Part shown: piece by piece, positions 7,668-16,550 of the stretch
Position numbering within the stretch: the first letter of the stretch is position 1
Layout of the letters: the number at the start of each line of letters is the position of its first letter
Source of the DNA: Polaribacter sp. Hel1_85
GTDB lineage: Bacteria; Bacteroidota; Bacteroidia; Flavobacteriales; Flavobacteriaceae
Length of the DNA: 64,000 nucleotides
NCBI RefSeq assembly: GCF_000766795.1
Contig: NZ_JPDS01000002.1
Coordinates: 315,001-379,000 of the forward strand
Direction: 5' to 3'
Program-made: the position numbers and the translations under genes
Notes under the pieces: generated by a model
Database searches by the model: none
What the model was told of the DNA's origin: nothing
The model's input: the letters and a program-made list of their open reading frames with translations, nothing else

Positions 7668-9185
7668 ATGAACAAGAAAGTTATATTAATGATTTTGGAT
7701 GGTTGGGGAATTACACAAGACCCAAAAGTATCCGCTATTTACAATGCAAAAACACCATTTATTAACGGTTTATATAAGAAATATCCAAATGCTGAATTAA
7801 GAACTGATGGAGAACATGTTGGTTTACCAGAAGGACAAATGGGTAATTCTGAAGTTGGCCACATGAATTTAGGTGCAGGTAGAATAGTTTATCAAAATTT
7901 AGCTCGTATCAACAAGGCAGTAAAAGAAAAAACTTTAGGTAAAGAAAAAGTTTTGTTAGATACTTTTAAATATGCTAAAGAAAATAACAAAGATGTTCAT
8001 TTATTAGGATTGGTTTCTAATGGAGGAATTCATGCACACATTAATCATTTAAAAGGATTATTAGATGTTGCAAAAGAAAATGAAGTAGACAACGTGTATT
8101 TACATGCATTTACAGATGGTCGTGATTGTGATCCAAAATCGGCACCTTATTTTTTAAACGAGGTTCAAGAACATATGGACAAAAGCACAGGTGAAATTGC
8201 AACTGTTACAGGTCGTTATTACGCTATGGATAGAGACAACAGATGGGAACGTGTAAAAGTAGCTTACGATGGTATTGTAAATGGAATTGGAACAAAAACT
8301 ACGAACGTTATTGATACTGTAAAAGCTAACTACGAATCGGGTATAACAGATGAATTTCATAAACCAATCATTATAACAAATGAAGACGGTTCTCCAAAAG
8401 CTCAGATTAAAGAAGGTGATGTTGTCTTATTCTTCAACTACAGAACAGATAGAGGAAGAGAGTTAACAAATGCGTTATCTCAAAATGATTTCCCAGAATT
8501 TGGAATGAAGAAATTAGACTTGTATTACACAACAATTACTTTATACGATGCTAGTTTTAAAGGAATAAATGTAATTTACAATACAGATAATATTAAAAAT
8601 ACTTTAGGAGAAGTTTTATCTAAAGCTGGTAAAAAACAAATTAGAATTGCGGAAACTGAAAAATATCCTCACGTTACTTTTTTCTTTTCTGGAGGACAAG
8701 AAGAACCTTTTGAAGGTGAGTCTAGAATCTTAAGAAACTCACCAAAAGTGGCAACGTACGATTTAAAACCAGAAATGTCTGCTTATGAATTAAAAGATGC
8801 TTTATGTGAAGATTTAGAAAAAGGTGAAGCGGATTTTGTTTGTTTAAATTTTGCTAATGGAGATATGGTTGGCCACACAGGTATTATGGAAGCTGCTATA
8901 AAAGCTTGTGAAGCTGTAGATGAATGTGCCAAAGAAGTGATAGAAACAGGTTTAGAAAATGGTTATTCAATATTATTAATTGCAGATCATGGTAACTGTG
9001 AAACAATGATGAATCCAGATGGTTCTCCTCACACAGCACATACTACAAACCCTGTACCTTTCATTTTAATTGACAAAGAAATAAAATCAATAAAAAGTGG
9101 TATATTGGGAGACATTGCTCCTACAATTTTAGATTTAATGGGAGTTGAACAACCTAAAGAAATGACGCAACATTCTTTATTGTAA
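7668..9185 (+). CDS. gpmI: 2,3-bisphosphoglycerate-independent phosphoglycerate mutase
   Basis: 505-residue cytoplasmic glycolytic enzyme interconverting 3- and 2-phosphoglycerate, with two metal ions (Mn type). Length fits the family (about 505-515). The first metal site is ILMILDGWG near the N-terminus; the catalytic serine is Ser61 in GQMGNSEVGHMNLGAG, which is phosphorylated in the reaction. The substrate loop HAFTDGRDCDP, the phosphatase-domain motif FANGDMVGHTG and the metal ligands in ADHGNCE are intact. The 266-bp gap upstream has no terminator-like hairpin and no clear TAnnTTTG box. Followed after 14 bp by a thioredoxin-like lipoprotein gene. Confidence 0.97.
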   Translation: MNKKVILMILDGWGITQDPKVSAIYNAKTPFINGLYKKYPNAELRTDGEHVGLPEGQMGNSEVGHMNLGAGRIVYQNLARINKAVKEKTLGKEKVLLDTFKYAKENNKDVHLLGLVSNGGIHAHINHLKGLLDVAKENEVDNVYLHAFTDGRDCDPKSAPYFLNEVQEHMDKSTGEIATVTGRYYAMDRDNRWERVKVAYDGIVNGIGTKTTNVIDTVKANYESGITDEFHKPIIITNEDGSPKAQIKEGDVVLFFNYRTDRGRELTNALSQNDFPEFGMKKLDLYYTTITLYDASFKGINVIYNTDNIKNTLGEVLSKAGKKQIRIAETEKYPHVTFFFSGGQEEPFEGESRILRNSPKVATYDLKPEMSAYELKDALCEDLEKGEADFVCLNFANGDMVGHTGIMEAAIKACEAVDECAKEVIETGLENGYSILLIADHGNCETMMNPDGSPHTAHTTNPVPFILIDKEIKSIKSGILGDIAPTILDLMGVEQPKEMTQHSLL

Positions 9186-9199
9186 TTTAATTTTTAAAA

Positions 9200-9724
9200 A
9201 TGAAAAAACTTTTTTTATTAGCTTTTATAATTGTTTTATCATCTTGTAGTGTACAAAAAAAAGTAACTGCAGAAAAAAACAAAAGAGGGGATTTAGTAGG
9301 GTTTGCTGACAAAGAATCTTTTAATCAAGCACCTTATAATAATTGGTTTAACCAAAAATTCAACACCTATACACCAGATGCAGCTACAATTGCTTCTCTT
9401 AAAAAGGAATTAAAGGGAGTTAAAATTAAAGGTTTTATGGGTACTTGGTGTGGAGATAGTAAAAGAGAAACTCCGCGTTTCTATAAAATTTTAGAACAAA
9501 CGGATTTTAATTTAAATAACTTCGAACTAATTACGGTTAACAGAAGTAAAAAAACTCCTGATAATTTACAAGAAGGTTTAAATATTAAAAGAGTCCCTAC
9601 TTTTATTTTTTACAAAGAAGGTAAAGAGATTGGTAGATATGTAGAATATGCTAGAGAATCTTTAGAAAAAGATATTTTGAAAATTGTTTCTGGACAACCT
9701 TACAAACATTCTTACGATAAATAA
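9200..9724 (+). CDS. thioredoxin-fold lipoprotein with a CxxS-type active site
   Basis: 174-residue lipoprotein (signal with LSSCS lipobox) with a thioredoxin fold. The active-site position reads GTWCGDSKRETP, so the resolving Cys of the classical CxxC is Ser. The cis-Pro region RVPTFIFYKEGKEIGR is intact. A CxxS protein can bind mixed disulfides but is not expected to act as a normal dithiol reductase; it may be an isomerase-like or redox-sensing form. It sits between gpmI (14 bp upstream) and a HAD-like gene whose ATG overlaps its stop by one base, so a three-gene operon is likely. Confidence 0.85.
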   Translation: MKKLFLLAFIIVLSSCSVQKKVTAEKNKRGDLVGFADKESFNQAPYNNWFNQKFNTYTPDAATIASLKKELKGVKIKGFMGTWCGDSKRETPRFYKILEQTDFNLNNFELITVNRSKKTPDNLQEGLNIKRVPTFIFYKEGKEIGRYVEYARESLEKDILKIVSGQPYKHSYDK

Positions 9725-10125
9725 TGTTACCAACTAATACTTTAATTATTGCTGTAGATTTTGATGGCACTATTGTAGAGGATGCATATCCTAAAGTTGG
9801 AGAACCAATGATTTTTGCATTTGATACACTAAAAAAACTACAATCTCAAGGCCATAGATTAATACTTTGGACTTACAGAAGTGGTAGAAGATTAGATGAA
9901 GCTGTCGCATTTTGTAAAGAAAATAATCTTGAATTTTACGCTGTAAATAAAAACTTCCCAGAAGAAGAATATGATGAAAAATACAGTCGTAAAATTCATG
10001 CCGATTTATTTATAGACGATAGAAATGTTGGTGGTTTTTTAGGATGGACAGCCATCTATAAATCAATCTTTAATCACGACCCTACTCCAAAAAAGAAAAA
10101 AGGGTTTTTCTCTTTTTTCAAATAA
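9724..10125 (+). CDS. HAD-superfamily-like hydrolase (BT0820-like)
   Basis: 133-residue protein with HAD motif I (IIAVDFDGTIVED, first Asp as nucleophile) and a distal acidic motif LFIDDRNVGG. Motif II may be the T of LWTYRSGRR. It resembles the small, cap-less HAD proteins of Bacteroidota related to B. thetaiotaomicron BT0820. Substrate is unknown. Translation is probably coupled to the previous gene (TAATG overlap). The basic C-terminal tail KKKKGFFSFFK is unusual for an enzyme and may contact membrane or nucleic acid. Confidence 0.82.
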   Translation: MLPTNTLIIAVDFDGTIVEDAYPKVGEPMIFAFDTLKKLQSQGHRLILWTYRSGRRLDEAVAFCKENNLEFYAVNKNFPEEEYDEKYSRKIHADLFIDDRNVGGFLGWTAIYKSIFNHDPTPKKKKGFFSFFK

Positions 10126-10136
10126 GTAAACTTTCT

Positions 10137-10165
10137 TTGTAAGAATAGAAAATATAGTAACTTTG
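10137..10165 (+). promoter_or_regulatory. promoter of map
   Basis: TTG at 10137-10139, an 18-bp spacer and TAACTTTG at 10158-10165. This fits the Bacteroidota -33/-7 consensus (TTG, 17-23 bp, TAnnTTTG) and lies 19 bp upstream of the ATG at 10185. Confidence 0.65.
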
Positions 10166-10184
10166 CGGTTCAATTTTTTTTAAC

Positions 10185-10994
10185 ATGATTAAGATAAAAA
10201 CTAGAGAAGAAATAGAAATAATACGCGAAAGTGCATTAATAGTTTCTAAAACATTAGGTATGCTTGCAAAAGAAGTAAAACCTGGAGTTTCTACTTTATA
10301 TTTAGACAAACTTGCTGAAGATTTTATAAGATCTGAAGGCGCTATTCCTGGTTTTTTAGGATTGTATGATTTTCCTAATACACTTTGCATGAGTCCTAAT
10401 TCTCAAGTTGTACATGGAATTCCTAATAAAAAACCTTTAATAGAAGGAGACATTATCTCTATAGATTGTGGTGCTTTAAAAAATGGCTTTTATGGAGATC
10501 ATGCATATACATTTGCTGTTGGAGAAATTAATCCAGAAACAAAAAAACTTTTAGATATAACTAGAGAAAGTTTATATGTAGGCATTCGTGAATTTAAAGC
10601 AGGTAACAGAGTTGGTGATGTAGGTTTTGCAATACAAAATTTCACAGAAAAACAGGGTTATGGAGTTGTAAGAGAATTGGTAGGTCATGGTTTAGGAAGA
10701 GAAATGCATGAAGATCCAGAAATGCCAAATTACGGAAAAAGAGGTAGAGGAAAAAAGTTTGTTGAAGGAATGGTAGTTGCAATAGAACCAATGACTAATT
10801 TAGGAACTCATAAAATTAGACAACATGCAGATGGTTGGACAATTACAACTTTAGACAATAAACCCTCTGCTCATTTTGAACATGATGTTGCCATTGTTAA
10901 TGGAAAACCAGAACTACTTTCTACATTTAAATATGTACATGAAGCATTAGGAATTATTACCGATGAAGAAGATGAATTTAGAGCAGATTCTTAA
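10185..10994 (+). CDS. map: type I methionine aminopeptidase
   Basis: 269-residue cytoplasmic metalloenzyme that removes the N-terminal Met from nascent proteins. Metal ligands are visible in order: the Asp of SIDCGALKNGFYGD (two Asp), the His of GHGLGREMHEDP, the first Glu of VAIEPM, and the Glu of SAHFEHDV. Length and the short N-terminus indicate type Ia. It has its own promoter. The stop is 5 bp ahead of a methyltransferase gene that begins with GTG. Confidence 0.97.
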   Translation: MIKIKTREEIEIIRESALIVSKTLGMLAKEVKPGVSTLYLDKLAEDFIRSEGAIPGFLGLYDFPNTLCMSPNSQVVHGIPNKKPLIEGDIISIDCGALKNGFYGDHAYTFAVGEINPETKKLLDITRESLYVGIREFKAGNRVGDVGFAIQNFTEKQGYGVVRELVGHGLGREMHEDPEMPNYGKRGRGKKFVEGMVVAIEPMTNLGTHKIRQHADGWTITTLDNKPSAHFEHDVAIVNGKPELLSTFKYVHEALGIITDEEDEFRADS

Positions 10995-10999
10995 GATTC

Positions 11000-11794
11000 G
11001 TGTCTATATTTAAATCCATACTAAATACTATACCAAGACCTTGGTTAATAAAAGCTAGCTACCTAGTTAGACCCATCATTGCATTCACTTTAAAAGGTGA
11101 TAAATTTACAGATCCTATAGATGGAAAATCTTTTCGTAAATTTTTACCTTATGGATATGGAAAACAACGAGAAAACGCACTTTCTCCTTCTACCCTTTCA
11201 CTAGAAAGACATCGATTAATGTGGCTGTTTTTAAGAGATGAAACTGCTTTTTTTACATCACAAGAAAAATTAAAAACGTTACATATTGCTCCTGAACAAT
11301 GTTTTCTTGATATTTTTCGACAACAAAAAAATCTTGACTACATTACTTCAGATTTAGAATCTCCAATTGCAGATGTAAAAGCTGATATTTGCGACTTACC
11401 TTTTGACGATAATACTTTTGATGTTATTTTCTGCAACCATGTCTTAGAACATATCACACATGATACAAAAGCAATGCAAGAATTGTTTAGAGTAATGAAA
11501 AAAGGTGGGTTTGGTATTTTTCAGATTCCTCAAGATTTATCTAGAGAAAAAACTTTTGAGGATGATTCTATAACCGACAAAAAAGAGCGCGCTAAAATAT
11601 TTGGCCAATATGACCATGTTAGAGTTTATGGAAAAGATTATTTTAATAAACTTCGTTCTATAGGTTTTAAAGTTGATGAGATTGATTACACTAAAAAAAT
11701 CGCTCCAGAAAAACTAGAACGATTTTGCTTAATGAAGAATGAAATTCTTCCTGTATGTTATAAAAAAAATAAATTATTACTTATTATTCCTTAA
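11000..11794 (+). CDS. class I SAM-dependent methyltransferase
   Basis: 264-residue probable methyltransferase starting at GTG 11000, five bases after map. It has a type-11-like SAM-binding domain. Motif I is degenerate (TLHIAPEQCFLDIFRQQ instead of a Gly-rich loop), followed by the acidic TSDLESPIADVKADI, the DLPFDDNTFDVIFCNHVLEHI segment typical of methyltransferase_11, and the post-motif FRVMKKGGFGIFQIP. The substrate is unknown. The GTG start is chosen because it is close to map and no earlier in-frame start exists after the map stop; a later start is possible. Its last 18 bp overlap a convergent gene. Confidence 0.82.
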   Translation: MSIFKSILNTIPRPWLIKASYLVRPIIAFTLKGDKFTDPIDGKSFRKFLPYGYGKQRENALSPSTLSLERHRLMWLFLRDETAFFTSQEKLKTLHIAPEQCFLDIFRQQKNLDYITSDLESPIADVKADICDLPFDDNTFDVIFCNHVLEHITHDTKAMQELFRVMKKGGFGIFQIPQDLSREKTFEDDSITDKKERAKIFGQYDHVRVYGKDYFNKLRSIGFKVDEIDYTKKIAPEKLERFCLMKNEILPVCYKKNKLLLIIP

Positions 11795-13090
11795 AAAATC
11801 AGACATTTTTTCTAATTTTTCAGTTCCTAAAATAATTAAACTATCTTTCATTAGTTGATAAGATCCATTATCTAACTTTACGACTTTAGTATTTCCTGAA
11901 TAAACTCCTGCTTCATCTTTAGGAGCACTTACTTTTGTTCCATTCTGGTTAATCCAAACAGTTTCGTTATTTTTTAAAGCTTGAAACTTGTTATTGTAAA
12001 AAGCACCTATGTATTGATACTTTGAAGAAGTACTCAACATTTTTCCATCAATAGAACATAAAAATGAATGTACATCATAATTATTATTCAGATATAATGG
12101 ATGAATTCCACCACCTAAATGACCTCCAAATTTATACCAAACTTTATTAATCTTAACTTCATCATCCTTATTATACTTATCTATAATATCATTCTTTTTT
12201 AAATTTTTAAATAAGTCTTGTTTGTTAGAAACTTTTACATTTTTCTTTACGCTTAAATCATATACCATTGGCTCATAAGAGTTGTTTGGATATGCCACTA
12301 ACCTTCCATTTCCTCTAGGTAACATTATGTTACCAAAATGGGTAGAAAGCGTATTAAAGTCTGATGGACTTGGCAATAAAAAACCAGTTTTATCATTAGT
12401 ATTATAACAATAAATTTGAGTAGCTTCTTGCTCTTTGTTTTTGAATATAAAATAACCATCGAAGCTTAAAACATCTTGATATTTATCTGCTTCTAACAAA
12501 ATTTCTCCACTATCATTTATAATACCGTAATAATTATTTACGGAATATAGGGCTAAATTATTTTTATTAAATTTATAAATACTATCAAACTTTAAGGAAA
12601 GTGACTCAGATTTACTTGTCCAAATATTTTTTAAAGAATCGATTTTTTTAAGCTCTTTTTCTTTCCTAATTCGTTCTTCTTCTTCTCTTTTTATCTGCTC
12701 ACTTATTTCTTCAATAGTTTCCTTAATTAAAACAAGACTTTCTACGTTATTTAGATATTCTTCTGAATTTACATTTTTCTCAAGTAAAAAATATTGTTTA
12801 CTATAAGATTCAGATTTTTCTAAAAAAAATAATTGCTCTTTTACATCAGACTGTAAAGAATAATTTTCGAAATAAATTAATGAAGCAAGAGAAGCTGTAT
12901 TTTTATCTGTAATAGTGTCTAAATATTTTAGGGCTTTTTCAAAATGTACTAAAGCCTCTTCAAAATCTGCATCTCTATCAAGAGTTTCTTTAGCCCTCTT
13001 AATATATACATTAGAAATATCTTTATTTGATTGAGCTTCAGTGAAGGCAAAAGTCATTAGGCATAAAAATGCCAAAAGTAATTTTTTCAT
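11777..13090 (-). CDS. secreted protein with N-terminal TPR-like part and WG-repeat-like C-terminus
   Basis: 437-residue exported protein of unknown function. The signal peptide ends near FTEAQ. Residues about 25-110 look TPR-like (DADFEEALVHFEKALKYLD). A charged coiled coil around 125-155 (KREEEERIRKEKELKKI) leads into a beta-rich C-terminal part with WG-repeat-like units such as YGIINDSGEILLEADKYQDV. Its 3' end overlaps the methyltransferase gene by 18 bp, tail to tail, with no visible terminator between them. No enzymatic motif. Confidence 0.75.
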   Translation of the reverse strand: MKKLLLAFLCLMTFAFTEAQSNKDISNVYIKRAKETLDRDADFEEALVHFEKALKYLDTITDKNTASLASLIYFENYSLQSDVKEQLFFLEKSESYSKQYFLLEKNVNSEEYLNNVESLVLIKETIEEISEQIKREEEERIRKEKELKKIDSLKNIWTSKSESLSLKFDSIYKFNKNNLALYSVNNYYGIINDSGEILLEADKYQDVLSFDGYFIFKNKEQEATQIYCYNTNDKTGFLLPSPSDFNTLSTHFGNIMLPRGNGRLVAYPNNSYEPMVYDLSVKKNVKVSNKQDLFKNLKKNDIIDKYNKDDEVKINKVWYKFGGHLGGGIHPLYLNNNYDVHSFLCSIDGKMLSTSSKYQYIGAFYNNKFQALKNNETVWINQNGTKVSAPKDEAGVYSGNTKVVKLDNGSYQLMKDSLIILGTEKLEKMSDFLRNNK

Positions 13091-13164
13091 AGTAGTAGTT
13101 AATTATCCCCTGGTTATAAAATGCAATATAACAAAAATACAGCGTTTAAAACCAACAAAACTAC

Positions 13165-14157
13165 CTACTTATAAGTATTTGTTTGATATTCTTTTAAATT
13201 ACCATTTAAATCAACAAATAATAAAATAGCATCTATATTTTTATGATTTTCTAAAAATTCTTTTGATTTTTTTAATCCCATAGCCATAAGAGCAGTTGCA
13301 TAAGCATCTACATCTGCACAATCTAAACTTGCAATTACAGAAGCGCTTAACAAATTACTTTCTTTAGCGTACCCTGTTTTAGGATTTATAGTATGCACAA
13401 ATTTCTGTCCATTTTCTGATAATCGAAATTTTCTATAATTACCAGATGTAGCCATAGACTTATTAGATAAATTTATATTCTTATAACCTTTTTCAGCATC
13501 TTTTTTAATAGGATCTACTAATTTTATAACCCAAGGTATTTTATTTTCTTTGGTTCCTTTAGCACGAATTTCGCCTCCGATTTCTATTAAAAAATTTTCA
13601 ATATTTTTACTACTTAAAAAACGGGCTACAACATCAATTCCAAATCCTTTGGCAATAGAATTAAAATCTAAATAAATCTTAGGATTTAGTTTTTGAACTT
13701 TATTATTTACAATATTTACTTTATCTAAACCTACAAATTGCATTTGCTCTTTTACCTCTTCTTCTGTTAGATTTCTCTTTTCTCTTTTCGGTCCAAATCC
13801 CCAAGAATTGACTAAGTTTCCAACTGTTGGATCAAAATACTCATTGGTTTCTTTATGTATTCTTTTCGATTTATTAAAAACTTCTAAAAATAAATCATCC
13901 ACAATTACTGTAGAATCCCCTTTGTTTATTCTTGAAATATCGGAAGTAGGAATATAAGTTGACAATGATTTATTCATTAAATAGAACAAACTATCAATAG
14001 ATTTTTGATGATTTTTATTGGCATTTAAATACACAATTTTATAAGTTGTCCCAAAAACATGTCCTTTTAAAACAAAATCTGCCGCCTTTTCTTCCTTAGT
14101 ACAAGAAAAAATAATTAGTATAATCGTAATTAATACAAGGTTTTTTTTAAGTATCAT
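13165..14157 (-). CDS. apbE: FAD:protein FMN transferase (ApbE family), lipoprotein
   Basis: 330-residue flavinyltransferase that attaches FMN to Thr of target proteins in the Na+-NQR or RNF complexes and related flavoproteins. The lipoprotein signal ends IFSCTKEE, so it acts in the periplasm, anchored to a membrane. Family motifs are present: DPTVGNLVNSWGFGP, LDFNSIAKGFGIDVV, IEIGGEIRAKG, ATSGNYRKF and HTINPKTGYAKES, with the Mg-binding Asp in DCADVDAYATALMAMG. Length is normal. Its protein substrate is not encoded in the window. Confidence 0.93.
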   Translation of the reverse strand: MILKKNLVLITIILIIFSCTKEEKAADFVLKGHVFGTTYKIVYLNANKNHQKSIDSLFYLMNKSLSTYIPTSDISRINKGDSTVIVDDLFLEVFNKSKRIHKETNEYFDPTVGNLVNSWGFGPKREKRNLTEEEVKEQMQFVGLDKVNIVNNKVQKLNPKIYLDFNSIAKGFGIDVVARFLSSKNIENFLIEIGGEIRAKGTKENKIPWVIKLVDPIKKDAEKGYKNINLSNKSMATSGNYRKFRLSENGQKFVHTINPKTGYAKESNLLSASVIASLDCADVDAYATALMAMGLKKSKEFLENHKNIDAILLFVDLNGNLKEYQTNTYK

Positions 14158-14240
14158 TAATTTTAGAATCTGTTAGCAAAAATAGTGCATAAAGTTTTCA
14201 TAAAATATCATTTATAATATTTTTTGTAAATACATTTTCC

Positions 14241-14248
14241 TAAATTTG
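14241..14248 (+). promoter_or_regulatory. putative -7 box of the OmpA-family gene
   Basis: TAAATTTG matches TAnnTTTG, 24 bp upstream of the ATG at 14273. A TTG at 14224 is spaced only 14 bp away, which is short for a -33 box. Confidence 0.45.
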
Positions 14249-14272
14249 TTAACTGAATTTAATATCTAATCG

Positions 14273-15118
14273 ATGAAAAAAATATCATTACTGTTATTGA
14301 CAGCTATTTTAGTAAGTTCTTGTGTTGCAAAAAAAGAGTTTGTTGCTTTACAAGCAAAACATGATCAAGCTAAAACAGAATTAGTAAATGTAAAAGCAAA
14401 TTTACAAAAGTGTTTAATTGAAAAAGAAAAAGAAGATTCAAAAGTTTTTTCTTTAACTGAACAAGTTAAATACTTAAAAGAAGATAAAAAAACAGCTTTA
14501 AAACAGGTTGAAAACTTAACGGTTTTAACACAATCTTCATCTGATAACATTAAAAGTGTTATTTCTCAGTTAAGTGAAAAAGACAAATACATTAATGGTG
14601 TAAGAAAAGCAATGACTCAAAAAGACTCATTAAATCTTGCTATTAAATATCATTTAACTAAGAATTTAACAGACGGAATACAAGATAAAGACATTGAAGT
14701 AAATGTTGAAAAAACTGTTGTATTTATTTCTATTTCTGACAAGTTATTGTTTAAAAGTGCAAGTTATAATGTAACTGAAGGTGCTTATACAGTTTTAGAA
14801 AAAATTGCAAAAGTAATTAACGACCAACCTCAAATGGAAGTTATGATTGAAGGGCATACAGATTCTAGACCAATTAAAACTGAATTCTTACAAGACAATT
14901 GGGATTTATCTGCTAAAAGAGCTACTTCTATTACTAGAATTTTACAATATAAATTTGGTGTAAAACCAGAGCGTTTAATTGCTGCTGCAAGAAGCCAATA
15001 TGTGCCTTTAGTTGCTAATGATTCTCCAGAAAATATGTCAAAAAACAGAAGAACTAAAATCATTATTATGCCTAAATTAAATCAATTCTTTGATTTATTA
15101 GAACAAGATGCTAAGTAA
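14273..15118 (+). CDS. OmpA-family peptidoglycan-binding lipoprotein
   Basis: 281-residue outer-membrane lipoprotein (lipobox VSSCV) that tethers the outer membrane to peptidoglycan. Residues about 20-110 form a long coiled coil. The C-terminal OmpA-like domain starts near residue 140 and includes the diaminopimelate-binding motif IEGHTDSRPI, the NWDLSAKRATS helix and SKNRRTKIIIMP. It is monocistronic, with a promoter-like box upstream and a strong terminator downstream. Confidence 0.93.
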   Translation: MKKISLLLLTAILVSSCVAKKEFVALQAKHDQAKTELVNVKANLQKCLIEKEKEDSKVFSLTEQVKYLKEDKKTALKQVENLTVLTQSSSDNIKSVISQLSEKDKYINGVRKAMTQKDSLNLAIKYHLTKNLTDGIQDKDIEVNVEKTVVFISISDKLLFKSASYNVTEGAYTVLEKIAKVINDQPQMEVMIEGHTDSRPIKTEFLQDNWDLSAKRATSITRILQYKFGVKPERLIAAARSQYVPLVANDSPENMSKNRRTKIIIMPKLNQFFDLLEQDAK

Positions 15119-15138
15119 TCTTTAGTTAAAAGAAAATT

Positions 15139-15169
15139 AAAAAACCACCTGAAATTCAGGTGGTTTTTT
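15139..15169 (+). terminator. rho-independent terminator
   Basis: Stem AAAACCACCTGA / TCAGGTGGTTTT with a 3-base loop, followed by T residues, 22 bp after the OmpA-family gene. The following gap to 15402 holds no gene or clear motif. Confidence 0.88.
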
Positions 15170-15402
15170 GTTTTTAGAGATTTAACTCTCTAAAAAACTA
15201 CAAACTTCGTTTAACTTCTGATATAAGTTATTAAAACGGGCGTCATATCAGCTAACACATTTAAACTACATTCAGGTTCAGCTTAATAACAAGGTAAATT
15301 TTAATTAAAAAAATAACATAAAGAGATAATGTTTATGATTAATTGAGTAACAAAATTAACCTTATATCGTCTTCTAAGTAAGTCGTCTAAAAAACTTCTC
15401 AC

Positions 15403-16011
15403 ATGAAACATAAGTCTTGGATGCAAATATCCATCATCTATCTTCGATATTTAATCGGTTTTGCTTTTATTTTTGCAAGCCTTGTAAAAATACAAGGATT
15501 ACGTTTTACAGCAGAAAGTGGAGCTCAAAACCCAATAAATTCTTCTTGGCACTTTTTTGAAACTTTATATGAGTCAGGTATATATTGGCGTTTTTTAGGA
15601 TTAGCACAATTCATTACTGGAACACTACTCGTAACACAACGCTTTGCAAAACTAGGAGCAATTCTTTTTTTACCAATAATAGTCAATGTTTTTGTGATTA
15701 CAATTTCCTATGATTTTAGAGGAACACCTATCATTACTGGATTAATGTTAATTTCAACATTATTTTTACTTTATTGGGATTGGGATTCTTTAAAAATATT
15801 ATTTAATAAAAAACCAACATATTCAACTAAAAAAAGATTAGAACACGATAGTATATGGATATACTTAGGACTTGTTTTTTTAATAATTACTGTTCTTTCT
15901 AAATTTTTCATTGATAATAAAAATATATTTTTTAGTTTTTTAGCTATGTTTCTTATTGGTATTGCAGGTTTAATTATTGGTTATAAAAAACGGAAATTAT
16001 ATATTGAGTAA
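15403..16011 (+). CDS. DoxX-like integral membrane protein
   Basis: 202-residue inner-membrane protein with about six hydrophobic helices (near 10-28, 62-80, 84-103, 110-126, 150-167, 175-193). The N-terminal pattern YLRYLIGFAFIFASLVKIQGLRF and the later WRFLGLAQFITGTLLVTQRFAKLGAILFLPI match the DoxX/DoxD-like group. Family members are linked loosely to redox or quinone chemistry, but the function here is unknown. It stands alone; the gap upstream (15170-15402) shows nothing recognisable. Confidence 0.75.
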   Translation: MKHKSWMQISIIYLRYLIGFAFIFASLVKIQGLRFTAESGAQNPINSSWHFFETLYESGIYWRFLGLAQFITGTLLVTQRFAKLGAILFLPIIVNVFVITISYDFRGTPIITGLMLISTLFLLYWDWDSLKILFNKKPTYSTKKRLEHDSIWIYLGLVFLIITVLSKFFIDNKNIFFSFLAMFLIGIAGLIIGYKKRKLYIE

Positions 16012-16088
16012 AACAAACTTTTAATATCAAATTTAATTAAAAGACAAAGTTAAGACTTGTATAATCAATTGCTTATTCTGTGTATACT

Positions 16089-16111
16089 AGGAAAATCCTA
16101 CGGATTTTCCT
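16089..16111. repeat. perfect 10-bp inverted repeat between convergent genes
   Basis: AGGAAAATCC / GGATTTTCCT with a 3-base loop, in the 173-bp gap between the DoxX-like gene and the convergent minus-strand gene. It has no T-run, so it may be a weak bidirectional terminator or a dispersed small repeat. Confidence 0.5.
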
Positions 16112-16184
16112 CTGTTTAGATTTCTTTTGCTAATTTAGTTGCTAGCCAACTCAACTTTCAAAACATAAACCCATTAAACAAAGC

Positions 16185-16550
16185 CTACTCTAAAATCTTT
16201 ATAAAATCATCAAAAGCCTCATAATAAGGTTGATTTTTAAAAACTGGATTCTCAACACTTTCTGCATTTGCTAAACCAACACCAGCAAACCAAACTTTAG
16301 CATTTTGTTTTTTTGCATGATTTTTAAAAGTTTCCATCCAAAGAACATCATATTCATTTGGATTTTGAATATTACTAGTTGCTTTTACCAACACAAAAAT
16401 TGTAGGCTCTCCTTTTTTAAAGAGTACAAATTGAGGATGCTTTTTTAACTTACTATTTATGGCTTGAAACTCATAACCCATTTTTGTAAGCTTTTCACCT
16501 ACAATATTCATTGCCAAATTGTGCAATTCTTGTTCGGTTAAAATCTGCAT
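16185..16550 (-). CDS. conserved hypothetical protein, 121 residues
   Basis: Soluble protein of unknown function. The N-terminus LTEQELHNLAMNIVGEKLTKMGYEF and the central KKHPQFVLFKKGEPTIFVLVKAT recall a family that is common in Flavobacteria; I remember it being labelled in places as NADH-quinone reductase subunit F, but nothing here supports that (no FAD, NAD or 2Fe-2S motif). The alternation of strand, acidic residue and VxVKA could reflect a PD-(D/E)xK-like fold; that is a guess. Its ATG overlaps the helicase stop by one base, so it is translationally coupled to the helicase gene upstream. Confidence 0.75.
   Translation of the reverse strand: MQILTEQELHNLAMNIVGEKLTKMGYEFQAINSKLKKHPQFVLFKKGEPTIFVLVKATSNIQNPNEYDVLWMETFKNHAKKQNAKVWFAGVGLANAESVENPVFKNQPYYEAFDDFIKILE

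Noticed and set aside
11777..11794. 18-bp tail-to-tail overlap as a sign of a frameshift in one gene
   Set aside because: Both frames end cleanly and such short convergent overlaps are common in compact genomes.
13041..13229. 62-residue plus-strand ORF across the gap between two minus-strand genes
   Set aside because: It overlaps the ends of both real genes on the other strand and has no coding-like pattern.
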